Below are positions 35,901 to 43,974 of a stretch of 50,147 nucleotides of DNA, piece after piece. A model generated the notes under the pieces. It saw only the letters and a program-made list of their open reading frames with translations. It ran no database searches and had not been told where the DNA came from. The position numbers and the translations under genes were made by a program. This DNA is from Bacteroidales bacterium (GTDB taxonomy: Bacteria; Bacteroidota; Bacteroidia; Bacteroidales; UBA932), in the NCBI GenBank assembly GCA_024398075.1, contig JAKSJM010000016.1:1-50147 (forward strand). Reading direction: 5' to 3'. The number at the start of each line of letters is the position of its first letter. The first letter of the stretch is position 1.

Positions 35901-35968
35901 GGTTCGATTCCAAGTACTTCTACATGCCTGGAGCGAACTATATGTTGAACCTTTATTATAGATTCTAA
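32963..35968 (+). CDS. TonB-dependent receptor (third, DUF5689-associated)
   Basis: A 1001-residue outer-membrane receptor, only distantly related to the tandem pair. The signal peptide is 1-21 (ends LFAQG), the carboxypeptidase-regulatory-like domain is about 24-110 (GRVPVQGATVTLSQGGE, GKFLIEFLKNGTYQL), and the plug-like region includes GFSDIRFKNRGFNSENQDV. The barrel ends in YMLNLYYRF. In Bacteroidetes, receptors of this form are usually followed by a DUF5689 lipoprotein, as here (12 nt). It lies between the secreted EEP enzyme and that lipoprotein, so imported material could be the products of the two nucleases. Confidence 0.9.
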   Translation: MSKKVFLALAAFLCSVSLFAQGLPGGVTAKVVNRAGRVPVQGATVTLSQGGETVAQAVSDQDGKFLIEFLKNGTYQLAVNAEGFLPANVNVSVEGFVRDLIFISLVAENVVAEVDDSNFAEFDMEDSGYSDNPAILYGSNDPYNNIVGYGFSDIRFKNRGFNSENQDVLLAGIKLNDAITGYSPYSLWSGLNEAMRAKDTTIGLEAHDGSFGGYNGVTNILANPSSVRKGWRFSVLSNSALYRLRLMANYASGELDNGLSYAVNVSARLGGNDWVQGIYYKSLSYYLGVEKKFDDVHRLAFMTFAAPGERGAQNSSTQEVYDLMGDNMYNSNWGYQNGKLRNARVRTTFEPVFVLKYTATPTEKLTANAAILFRTGMNGYSALDWYDAADPRPDYYRNLPSYFWLDDEVLRQDMNRDNPFKYAAAKEAWTYNPNVQHIDWDHLYNVNYASEGGRAKYVQQERRTDQNDLNFAASAKWLTNSWFTLTGGVNARMNRTEFFQTVRDLLGGEYFVNIDNFAERDFAFSEAKVQNDLDYWMAHGSAEKIGKGGKYGYDYYAQVRNLGAWANTKFDLGMFKAFVAGQLGYTTFWREGLLRKGLFAGLDDNGREIVVDGIKLTSYDADGNVISSKGKSEAPKFLTGSVKTGAELDFTGGHRVYANVGYFQDAPKFNQAFLSPRTRNSLIPNLTTVKTAAADINYQLSNNGYEVRLTGFWAFIKDQTDMMSFYDDSHNSFSNMALSGINERHMGIELGFKVPMIVSGLNLQGALSAGEYVYTSTPTMTETIDNSAEVVVSDAPVTYWAAHPVYAKGADGKYIIDEFGNYQVEKVQKHYVPSTPQLAANLALNYRTSSYWFFTFGANYYAHSYLDMNPLYRTELAVVGPDDHLTNAVRKEHRMNWYMNETVINQGLSPDEISYMASQERFAPACVVNLSIGKSWYIQRKYNFGFSLEVKNMLNNRGIKTGGYEQTRLVSSQSYERYYRFDSKYFYMPGANYMLNLYYRF

Positions 35969-35973
35969 GGAGG
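35967..35973 (+). promoter_or_regulatory. Strong Shine-Dalgarno site before the DUF5689 gene
   Basis: AAGGAGG, overlapping the upstream stop codon, lies 7 nt before ATG 35981. It is a perfect Shine-Dalgarno match in a window where most genes have none, so this gene may be translated at an unusually high or independent rate. Confidence 0.75.
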
Positions 35974-35980
35974 CACGGAT

Positions 35981-37273
35981 ATGAAAAGATCATTCATTAC
36001 CATCGTTGCCCTCGCGGCATTGCTCACTTCTTGTCAGGAGTTTGAGCCAGTCGTTACCTTCAAGTATGATGACCCTGCAAACTACGGCAGCTCCCTTGCT
36101 GGGAACGTGGTTAAGCCAGGCGAAATCACTCCGAACTGCACCATTGCAGAGCTCGCTGCACTCTATAAGAACGGCCAGCCTATGGAGATTACCGAAAACC
36201 TCATCATCGCAGGTCGAGTATCTACCACTGACAAGCCGGGCAACTTCTACAAGAGCCTTTACATCCAGGATGAGTCTGGTGCTATCGAGCTCAAGCTTGG
36301 AAAGAATAGCCTTTACAATGATTACGCTCCAGGTTCGCTTGTATATGTGAAGTGTGGACCAGTGATCGATCCTGCTACAGGATACAAGACCCTCAAGGGC
36401 CTTTACCTCGGTAGCTACGGCTACAAGACAGGAAACTATGGCGGAAACGGTATGGTTCAGCTCGGATGTGAAGACCCTACTGGAAGTTATGAAACCTCGT
36501 ACATGGAGCTTGACTACATCATCAAGTCGCATGTGTTCCGTGGCCTTCCTACCGACATTCAGCCAGTGGAACCAGCTGTCATCTCAGAGTCTGACCTCCC
36601 GGCAGCCACAGCTACACTCGCTAAGTGTCCTTATCTTGGTAAGCTCGTGACCCTCAAGGGCTTGACTTATGGAAATCAGACCTTCACCCTTCTGTATATA
36701 AACGGAAACGAGTCAAACAAGAACTCAAAGAACCGTGTGTTCCTTTCAGACAAGACCTGGGGCATCGACACATGGGCAATGAGCAAGACAAACTTCCTCG
36801 CTCACCTCACCGCAGGTGACTGGGATGAGGCTACCATCGGTAACTCTGGTGACACAAACTACGGAACAGTGGGAAGCACCAAGATAGACTATGTGAAGGA
36901 GACGGATCCGGTCTATATCGAGAACCTCGAGAAGTCGGCAGACTACGTGGCTCAGGTATACAAGACCGTATATGGTACTGTCATGCCATCTACTGCGGAC
37001 TGGAAGGCCGAGGGCGAGAAACTCAAGGAGAAGTGGTGTCGCTACTGCCTCGTGAACAATGCGAATGGTTACAGCGTGAGCCAGTACTTCAACCTTGGAT
37101 CTAAGGAGATTCAGCTTCGTACCAGTGGCTTCTCGAAGTTCTGTGACGCCGCTATCCCTCAGTCAGTCCTCGAAGGCAAGGCTACAGTGGACCTCACAGG
37201 TATCCTCACACTTTATCAGGGAAGCATCCAGTTTGTGGTGAACTCCCTCGATGACATCAAGATAAACGAATAA
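35981..37273 (+). CDS. DUF5689 OB-fold surface lipoprotein
   Basis: A 430-residue lipoprotein (lipobox LTSC, Cys18). Residues about 45-260 match the DUF5689 type: TIAELAALYKNGQPMEI, LIIAGRVSTTDKPGNFYKS, LYIQDESGAIELKLG, GSLVYVKCGP, KLVTLKGLTYGNQ. This is an OB-fold arrangement like that in the other lipoproteins of the region. A C-terminal domain of about 150 residues follows (VYGTVMPSTADW, ATVDLTGILTLYQGSIQFV). It is paired with the TonB receptor just upstream and is probably its surface partner. The ligand is unknown. Confidence 0.82.
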   Translation: MKRSFITIVALAALLTSCQEFEPVVTFKYDDPANYGSSLAGNVVKPGEITPNCTIAELAALYKNGQPMEITENLIIAGRVSTTDKPGNFYKSLYIQDESGAIELKLGKNSLYNDYAPGSLVYVKCGPVIDPATGYKTLKGLYLGSYGYKTGNYGGNGMVQLGCEDPTGSYETSYMELDYIIKSHVFRGLPTDIQPVEPAVISESDLPAATATLAKCPYLGKLVTLKGLTYGNQTFTLLYINGNESNKNSKNRVFLSDKTWGIDTWAMSKTNFLAHLTAGDWDEATIGNSGDTNYGTVGSTKIDYVKETDPVYIENLEKSADYVAQVYKTVYGTVMPSTADWKAEGEKLKEKWCRYCLVNNANGYSVSQYFNLGSKEIQLRTSGFSKFCDAAIPQSVLEGKATVDLTGILTLYQGSIQFVVNSLDDIKINE

Positions 37274-39300
37274 TGACAATGAAAAAGACTATCGTAATGG
37301 TTGCAGCGGCTATGGCACTTTCAGCTTGCTCATCACATCAGAACCCATTCCTCACCGAGTGGGACACCCCATACGGCATCCCTCCTTTCGACAAGATTGA
37401 GTACGCTGACTATATTCCTGCTATCAAGGAAGGCATCAAGCAGCAGCAGGCTGAGGTCGATGCCATCATCGCAAATCCAGAGCCTGCGACATTCGAGAAC
37501 ACCATCGCCGCTTATGAACTCACTGGCGAGCTTCTCTCAAAGGTGACAGGTGTCCTTTACAATGTCTCAGAGACTGACAACTGTCCTGAGCTTGAGGCCA
37601 TCATCGAGGAGGCCACCCCTCTTATGAGCGAGCACAGCTCGAATCTCGGTCTTAACAAGGCCCTCTACGAGAGAGTGGCAGCAGTGTACAATGCTGACCA
37701 GTCAGCCCTCACAGAGGAGCAGAAGACTGTCCTCAAGAAGATGTACGATGGTTTCGTGCAGGGTGGTATCGCCCTTGATGAGACTTCTCAGAACCGTATC
37801 CGTGAGATTGATGCTGAGATGGCTGCCAAGACAAACAAGATAGGAAACAATATCCTTGCAGAGTCAAATGCCTTCAAGGCAAAGTTCGGCATCTCGGTGT
37901 CTGCTTATCCTACAGCGATGACCACCACAGAGGATAGAGCTCTCCGCGAGGAGATGTTCAAGGCGTACTCTTCGCGTGGCCACAATGGCGGTGAGAATGA
38001 CAACCGCAAGCTTGCGCTTGAGGTGCTTCGTCTTCGCCTCGAGAAGGCAAAGATCATGGGTTTCTCAAACTCAGCAGACTTCATCCTTCAGGACAAGATG
38101 GCGCATGACCATGAGACTGTGGACGCTTTCCTCGACGGTATCATCAAGGCTTCTGTAGCCAAGGCCAAGGAGGAGATCGTAGATATGCAGGCCATCATGG
38201 ATGAGGACATCAAGGCAGGTCTCCTTCCAGAGGGTACCAAGATCCAGCCATGGGACTGGTGGTACTACGCAGAGAAGGTGCGCAAGGCTAAGTACGACCT
38301 CGATGAGGACGTCACCAAGCCATACTTTGAGGCATCTCAGGTACGTGCAGGTATCTTCGAGGCAGCACACAGGCTCTACGGCATCAGCTTCGAGGAACTT
38401 GCAGACGTCCCTTCATATAACAAGGATTTCGTGCAGACCTTCAAGATCACTGACGCAGATGGCTCGCTCATCGGTATCTTCACCACTGACTACTTCCCTC
38501 GCGATTCGAAGAGAGGTGGCGCGTGGATGAACAACATCCGTGAGCAAAAGGTCGATGCCGAGGGCAATGATATCCGCCCTATCATCGTGAATGTCGGAAA
38601 CTTCACATCTCCAGACGAGAATGGAGTGTCACTCCTCACTGTCGACAATGTAGAGACCGCATTCCATGAGTTCGGTCATGCACTTCACGGACTTCTCACC
38701 AAGTGCCATTATCCATCAGTCAGCGGTACAAATGTAGCGCGTGACTTCGTGGAGACCTTCTCACAGTTCAACGAGAACTGGGCATTCCAGCCAGAGCTTC
38801 TCTCTTTCTATGCCAAGCATTATCAGACTGGTGAGGTGATCCCTCAGGAACTTGTGGAGAAGATCATCGCTGCGTCCAAGTTCAACCAGGGATTCATGAC
38901 CACAGAGCTCTGTGCGGCATCTATCCTCGATATGAAGTGGCATGAACTTACCGAGATTCCTGACGACGAGAACTTCGTGGATGAGTTCGAGGCGAAGGTA
39001 TGCGAGCAGATGGGACTCATCTCTGAGATCATCCCTCGCTATCGTACCACATACTTTAACCACATCTTCTCAAGCGGATATGCTGCAGGTTACTACGGCT
39101 ACCTTTGGGCAGAGGTCATCGACAAGGATGCATTCGACTACTTCGAGCAGAATGGCACATGGAATGTCGAGCTTGCGAAGTCATTCCGCGAGACCTTCCT
39201 CGAGAAGGGTGGTAGCGTAGAGCCGATGAAGCTCTACACTGGCTGGAGAGGCCAGGAGCCAGACTCAAAGCCATTCCTCAAGGGAAGAGGCCTTCTTTAG
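37273..39300 (+). CDS. dcp: M3-family peptidyl-dipeptidase lipoprotein (Dcp-like)
   Basis: A 675-residue zinc metallopeptidase of family M3 (Dcp/oligopeptidase A group), which removes dipeptides from short peptides. The active site is FHEFGHALHG (His465, Glu466, His469). Other blocks are FDKIEYADYIPAIKEGI near the N terminus and FSSGYAAGYYGYLWAEV, typical of Dcp. A lipobox (LSAC, Cys19) makes it a periplasmic or outer-membrane lipoprotein, unlike cytosolic E. coli Dcp. The first ATG overlaps the upstream stop (TAATG); a second ATG at 37279 gives an equally good signal. Confidence 0.92.
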   Translation: MTMKKTIVMVAAAMALSACSSHQNPFLTEWDTPYGIPPFDKIEYADYIPAIKEGIKQQQAEVDAIIANPEPATFENTIAAYELTGELLSKVTGVLYNVSETDNCPELEAIIEEATPLMSEHSSNLGLNKALYERVAAVYNADQSALTEEQKTVLKKMYDGFVQGGIALDETSQNRIREIDAEMAAKTNKIGNNILAESNAFKAKFGISVSAYPTAMTTTEDRALREEMFKAYSSRGHNGGENDNRKLALEVLRLRLEKAKIMGFSNSADFILQDKMAHDHETVDAFLDGIIKASVAKAKEEIVDMQAIMDEDIKAGLLPEGTKIQPWDWWYYAEKVRKAKYDLDEDVTKPYFEASQVRAGIFEAAHRLYGISFEELADVPSYNKDFVQTFKITDADGSLIGIFTTDYFPRDSKRGGAWMNNIREQKVDAEGNDIRPIIVNVGNFTSPDENGVSLLTVDNVETAFHEFGHALHGLLTKCHYPSVSGTNVARDFVETFSQFNENWAFQPELLSFYAKHYQTGEVIPQELVEKIIAASKFNQGFMTTELCAASILDMKWHELTEIPDDENFVDEFEAKVCEQMGLISEIIPRYRTTYFNHIFSSGYAAGYYGYLWAEVIDKDAFDYFEQNGTWNVELAKSFRETFLEKGGSVEPMKLYTGWRGQEPDSKPFLKGRGLL

Positions 39301-39327
39301 TAAACTCTAAAAACTTTTACATATAAA

Positions 39328-40836
39328 ATGAACAGAAAAGTACTTCTTATGATCCTCGACGGTTGGGGAGAGGGTCAGAAAAATTGGACAAATGCAATTT
39401 ACACCCAGGGCGCACCATATATCGAGTCACTCCGTGCCAAGTATCCTTTCGGACACCTTAAGGCATGTGGTGAGGCCGTAGGTCTCCCTGAGGGTCAGAT
39501 GGGTAACTCTGAGGTGGGTCACCTTAACCTCGGTGCAGGCCGCGTGGTATATCAGGACCTCGTGAAGATCAACATAGCATGCCGTGAGCACAAGCTCCTC
39601 GAGAATGCTGAGATCAAGGCTGCATACGATTATGTAGCAAAGACAGGAAAGAAGCTCCATCTCATGGGCCTCGCTTCAATGGGTGGTGTGCACTCTTCAC
39701 TTAATCATGTATACGAGTTCCTCGCAGTGGCTAAGGAGTATGGCCTTGAGGATGTATACGTACACTGCTTCATGGACGGCCGTGATACCGATCCTAAGAG
39801 CGGAAAGGGCTTTGTCGAGGGCCTTGAGGCTGAGATGGCGAAGACCACCGGTAAGGTGGCTACCGTCTGCGGCCGCTTCTATGCCATGGACCGTGACAAG
39901 AGATGGGACCGTATCCAGCTCGCATACAACATGCTCGTGAAGGGCGAGGGCGAGAAGGCTGCTTCTGCTACCGCCGGTATCGAGGCTTCTTACGCTGAGG
40001 GCGTGACCGACGAGTTCATCAAGCCTACCATCATCGAGGGTGTCAATGGTAAGGTAGAGGAAGGCGATGCCATCATCTTCTTCAACTTCCGTAACGACCG
40101 TGCGCGTGAGATCACTTCAGTGCTCACCCAGCAGGATATGCCAGAGATGGGCATGAAGACCCTTCCTCTCTACTACTGCTGTCTCACTCCATACGATGCT
40201 TCATTCAAGGGTGTGCACATCCTCTTCGACAAGGAGAATGTAGCTGATACCCTCGGCGAGACCGTTTCCAAGGCAGGCAAGAGCCAGCTCCGTATCGCTG
40301 AGACCGAGAAGTATGCTCACGTAACCTTCTTCTTCAACGGTGGCCGCGAGGCTCAGTTCGAGGGCGAGGACCGCGTGCTTGTGGCATCACCTAAGGTGCC
40401 TACATACGACATCATCCCTGAGATGAGTGCACCAGAAGTGACAGAGAAGCTCGTTGAGGTGCTCAAGAGCGGCGAGAAGGACATGGTGATTCTTAACTAT
40501 GCGAATGGCGATATGATCGGCCATACAGGTGTATACAGCGCTATCTGCCGTGCCGTTGCGAAGGTAGACCAGTGCGTGAAGGAAGTGGTGGAGACTGCTA
40601 TTGCCAATGATTACGTAGTCCTCATCACCGCAGACCACGGTAATGCAGACAACGCAGTGAACGTGGACGGAACACCAAACACCGCTCACTCACTTAACGA
40701 CGTGCAGTTCCTCGTGATCAACGAGCCTTCAGTGAAGGAGGTGAAGGACGGTGCCCTCTGCAACGTAGCACCTACCATTCTTAAACTCATGGGCATTCCG
40801 CAGCCTGCTGCGATGACCGCTGAACCTCTCATCTAA
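39328..40836 (+). CDS. gpmI: 2,3-bisphosphoglycerate-independent phosphoglycerate mutase
   Basis: A 502-residue cytosolic glycolytic enzyme that interconverts 3- and 2-phosphoglycerate using two manganese ions. [11 protein letters not shown] holds the first metal Asp. [19 protein letters not shown] carries the phosphorylated Ser61. Substrate and metal motifs [32 protein letters not shown] and ITADHGNAD are all present. It starts 27 nt after the peptidase gene, and its stop overlaps the next start (TAATG). Confidence 0.97.
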   Translation: MNRKVLLMILDGWGEGQKNWTNAIYTQGAPYIESLRAKYPFGHLKACGEAVGLPEGQMGNSEVGHLNLGAGRVVYQDLVKINIACREHKLLENAEIKAAYDYVAKTGKKLHLMGLASMGGVHSSLNHVYEFLAVAKEYGLEDVYVHCFMDGRDTDPKSGKGFVEGLEAEMAKTTGKVATVCGRFYAMDRDKRWDRIQLAYNMLVKGEGEKAASATAGIEASYAEGVTDEFIKPTIIEGVNGKVEEGDAIIFFNFRNDRAREITSVLTQQDMPEMGMKTLPLYYCCLTPYDASFKGVHILFDKENVADTLGETVSKAGKSQLRIAETEKYAHVTFFFNGGREAQFEGEDRVLVASPKVPTYDIIPEMSAPEVTEKLVEVLKSGEKDMVILNYANGDMIGHTGVYSAICRAVAKVDQCVKEVVETAIANDYVVLITADHGNADNAVNVDGTPNTAHSLNDVQFLVINEPSVKEVKDGALCNVAPTILKLMGIPQPAAMTAEPLI

Positions 40837-41813
40837 TGCCTATATTCAAGTTTACACCGTGGCTCCGTACAATGGTCTGGGGAGGTGCGCTCATCGCACC
40901 TTACAAGGGCATTGTCACGGACCAGGAAAAAATCGGCGAAAGCTGGGAAATCTCTGCCTTTAAAGGCCACGAGACCGTGGTTTCGGAAGGCGAGTACGCA
41001 GGCATGACCATCACCGAGCTCGTCTCTTTGAAGAAGGGCGAGCTCGTGGGTGAGAAGGTCTATGCCGAATATGGTGACAAATTCCCGCTTCTGATCAAGT
41101 TCATCGACGCTCGCGCCGACCTCTCCATCCAGGTGCATCCAGATGACGAGATGGCTGCGAGAGTCCATGGCGACAAGGGCAAGACGGAGATGTGGTATGT
41201 CGTAGATGCCGAGGAGGGTGCATCTCTCTATTCTGGACTCTCTGAGGCCATCACCCCAGAGGAGTACGAGAAGCGCATCGCAGACAGCAGCATCACTGAC
41301 GTGCTTGCACGCTTCCAGGTGAAGGAAGGCGACGTGTTCTTCCTGCCTGCAGGCCGCATCCACGCCATCTGCTCAGGCTGTTTCATTGCCGAGATACAGC
41401 AGACCTCAGATTTGACCTACCGTATCTATGATTATGGCCGTCTCGGCCTTGACGGAAAGCCTCGTGAGCTTCATACTGAACTCGCCAAGCAGGCTATTGA
41501 CTACAAGGTTTACGATGACTACAAGACAGACTATGTATCCAAGCCAAATGAGGAGAATGTGATAGTGAAGTGCCATTATTTCACCACTTCGCTTTATGAA
41601 CTCACAGAGCCTGTGACGAAGGACCTCAGTGCGCTGGACTCATTTGTCGTAGTGATGTGTGTCCGTGGAGAAGGTACACTCTGCCTTCCTGGTGAGGCTC
41701 CTGTAGCCGTGCGTCAGGGAGAGACAGTGCTTGTGCCAGCGAACGCAGCTGCTCTTGCTGTCACTCCATCGGGAGATGCGCCTATGAAGGTACTCACAAG
41801 CTGCATAGAGTAG
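40836..41813 (+). CDS. manA: Mannose-6-phosphate isomerase, class I
   Basis: A 325-residue zinc-dependent cupin isomerase that links fructose 6-phosphate and mannose 6-phosphate, feeding GDP-mannose and GDP-fucose synthesis. Visible motifs are TPWLRTMVWGG near the N terminus, LIKFIDARADLSIQVHPDDE with zinc ligands, EGDVFFLPAGRIHAICSG with the zinc His, and EIQQTSDLTYRIYDYGR with the catalytic Arg. The size fits the short Bacillus-type ManA. It overlaps gpmI by one base. Confidence 0.94.
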   Translation: MPIFKFTPWLRTMVWGGALIAPYKGIVTDQEKIGESWEISAFKGHETVVSEGEYAGMTITELVSLKKGELVGEKVYAEYGDKFPLLIKFIDARADLSIQVHPDDEMAARVHGDKGKTEMWYVVDAEEGASLYSGLSEAITPEEYEKRIADSSITDVLARFQVKEGDVFFLPAGRIHAICSGCFIAEIQQTSDLTYRIYDYGRLGLDGKPRELHTELAKQAIDYKVYDDYKTDYVSKPNEENVIVKCHYFTTSLYELTEPVTKDLSALDSFVVVMCVRGEGTLCLPGEAPVAVRQGETVLVPANAAALAVTPSGDAPMKVLTSCIE

Positions 41814-41829
41814 CAAATAATTATTCAAG

Positions 41830-43971
41830 ATGTCAAGACAGAAATCAAGCAGAGACTTGCGCAGAAGCGTGCGCAATGCAGGAAACGAGAGGAAGGGCCA
41901 GAAAGATCTCCCTCGTCTTACGGGAAAGGTCCTGATGTCTCGCGAAGGTCATATCTTCGTGAGAGTGGAGAACGATCCTGACGATATCTATGTCAAGTCA
42001 AGCAAGACAAAGAACGCCCTTCATGGGGATATCGTTCTTGTGGCATTGACCAAGGAGAAGGTGGGAAATAAGAGCCGCGAAGGAGAGGTGCTCAGCATAG
42101 TTGAACGCTCGACCAAGCCGTTTGTGGGTGTCCTGCATTTCGTGGGAAGTCAGGTATGGCTTCTCATGCAGTCGAAGACCATGCCTTATGACATCGAGCT
42201 GGATCAGCAGCAGGCCCTACAGATGGGTGGCAAGACTGGCATGAAGGCTGCGGTCGTCGTGGACAGCTTCGAGAGGTACGCTACATCTCCTAAGGGACAT
42301 GTGGTGGATGTGCTCGGCATGCCTGGTGAGAATGACACCGAGATGCATGCCATCCTCTCTGAGTTTGGCCTGCCATATAGGTTCGAGCCTGAGGTGGAGA
42401 ATGCCGCTGACAAGATTTCTGAGGAGATCACGAAGAAGGACCTGAAGGGAAGAAAGGACTTCAGGGACACATTGACCTTCACCATCGACCCATTTGATGC
42501 GAAGGATTTCGATGATGCACTCTCCTTCAGGCCGCTTCCGAATGGAAACTACGAGGTGGGTGTGCACATCGCGGATGTGTCATATTATGTGACGCCGGGG
42601 ACCGCTGTGGACAAGGAAGCCCAGGAGCGCGGTACATCCGTGTACCTTGTGGACAGGACTGTGCCGATGCTTCCGGAGAAGCTCTGCAACAAGCTCTGCT
42701 CGCTGCGTCAGGATGAGGACAAGCTCACTTTCTCCGCTGTGTTCGAGATCACGCCGCAGGCCAAGGTCGAGAGCCAGTGGATAGGCCGCACCGTCATCTG
42801 CTCGAACCGAAGGATGGACTACGAGCAGGCTCAGGCAGTCATCGATGCCGGCAAGGCAAATGACGAGGTGGAAGAGGCTATCCTCAAGCTCAATGAACTC
42901 GCTCTCATATTCAGGAAGAAGCGCTTCTCCGCTGGCGCGATGAGCTTTGACCGCCCAGAGATGAAGGTCATCTGCGACGAGAAGGGAAAGCCTATCGATG
43001 TGCGTCAGACCGAGTCCACGGAGTCTCACTGGCTCATCGAGGAGTTCATGCTCCTTGCAAACCGCACTGTGGCCGAGTTCATTGCCACTGACGGAAAGAT
43101 GAATGGCACCGCTTCGAAGAAGGCGAAGACCTTCGTATATCGTATCCATGACGAGCCAAACATGGAGAAGGTGTCAAACCTTCGTGAGTATGCGGCAGGT
43201 TTCGGCTACCAGATGGCAGAGGCGGAAGGCGGCAAGAGCGTGGCGAAGGCCCTGAATGGCCTTCTCTCGTCTGCCAAGGACCGTCCTGAGTTCAGTGCGC
43301 TCCAGATCATGGCGCTCCGCTCAATGGCCAAGGCTAAGTACTCTACCGAGAACATTGGCCATTATGGCCTGGCATTCAAGTTCTACACCCATTTCACCTC
43401 GCCTATCCGTCGCTACCCGGACACCATGGTGCATAGGCTTCTGTCGCTGTACCTCGATGGCGCGGATTCGCAGAGCCGTGACTACTATGAGCAGCAGTGC
43501 GTGCATGCTACGGAACGCGAGATACTCGCTGCGGAGGCGGAGCGCGCTTCCATCAAGTACAAGCTTGTGGAGTTCATGCAGGACAAGATAGGTCAGGAGT
43601 TTGATGGACATGTATCAGGCTGCACTGAATGGGGCATGTATGTCGAGGTTGAGCCTACGAAGATCGAGGGCATGGTGCCGCTCAGGACCATCAAGCAGGA
43701 CTTCTTCGATTTCGATGAGGCTCATTGCAGGCTCATTGGACGCCGTACCGGAAAGGTGTTCAATCTCGGCGATCCTGTGCGCATCAGGGTAAAGTCCACC
43801 AGCCTTGAGCAGAAACTTCTCGATTACGAACTTGTCGAGACTGCTCAGGAATCTGTACCAGAGCCTCAGACAGAGATGAAGCATTCAAGTCGAAAGGCTA
43901 TGGTTAAGGAGGCTATCAAGAAATCAAAGAAGATAGCAGAAGCTAAGAATTCACATAAAAAGAGAAAATAG
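41830..43971 (+). CDS. rnr: Ribonuclease R
   Basis: A 713-residue 3'-to-5' exoribonuclease of the RNB family that degrades structured RNA to mononucleotides. Order: basic start, two cold-shock-like OB domains (about 25-180), and the RNB catalytic domain with DPFDAKDFDDAL (Asp220, Asp226, Asp228, Asp229 as the metal ligands). Then HFTSPIRRYPDTMVHRLL, a C-terminal S1 domain (GQEFDGHVSGCTEWGMYV) and a Lys-rich tail. It is cytosolic. It follows manA by 16 nt and precedes an M28 peptidase by 3 nt. Confidence 0.96.
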   Translation: MSRQKSSRDLRRSVRNAGNERKGQKDLPRLTGKVLMSREGHIFVRVENDPDDIYVKSSKTKNALHGDIVLVALTKEKVGNKSREGEVLSIVERSTKPFVGVLHFVGSQVWLLMQSKTMPYDIELDQQQALQMGGKTGMKAAVVVDSFERYATSPKGHVVDVLGMPGENDTEMHAILSEFGLPYRFEPEVENAADKISEEITKKDLKGRKDFRDTLTFTIDPFDAKDFDDALSFRPLPNGNYEVGVHIADVSYYVTPGTAVDKEAQERGTSVYLVDRTVPMLPEKLCNKLCSLRQDEDKLTFSAVFEITPQAKVESQWIGRTVICSNRRMDYEQAQAVIDAGKANDEVEEAILKLNELALIFRKKRFSAGAMSFDRPEMKVICDEKGKPIDVRQTESTESHWLIEEFMLLANRTVAEFIATDGKMNGTASKKAKTFVYRIHDEPNMEKVSNLREYAAGFGYQMAEAEGGKSVAKALNGLLSSAKDRPEFSALQIMALRSMAKAKYSTENIGHYGLAFKFYTHFTSPIRRYPDTMVHRLLSLYLDGADSQSRDYYEQQCVHATEREILAAEAERASIKYKLVEFMQDKIGQEFDGHVSGCTEWGMYVEVEPTKIEGMVPLRTIKQDFFDFDEAHCRLIGRRTGKVFNLGDPVRIRVKSTSLEQKLLDYELVETAQESVPEPQTEMKHSSRKAMVKEAIKKSKKIAEAKNSHKKRK

Positions 43972-43974
43972 AAT

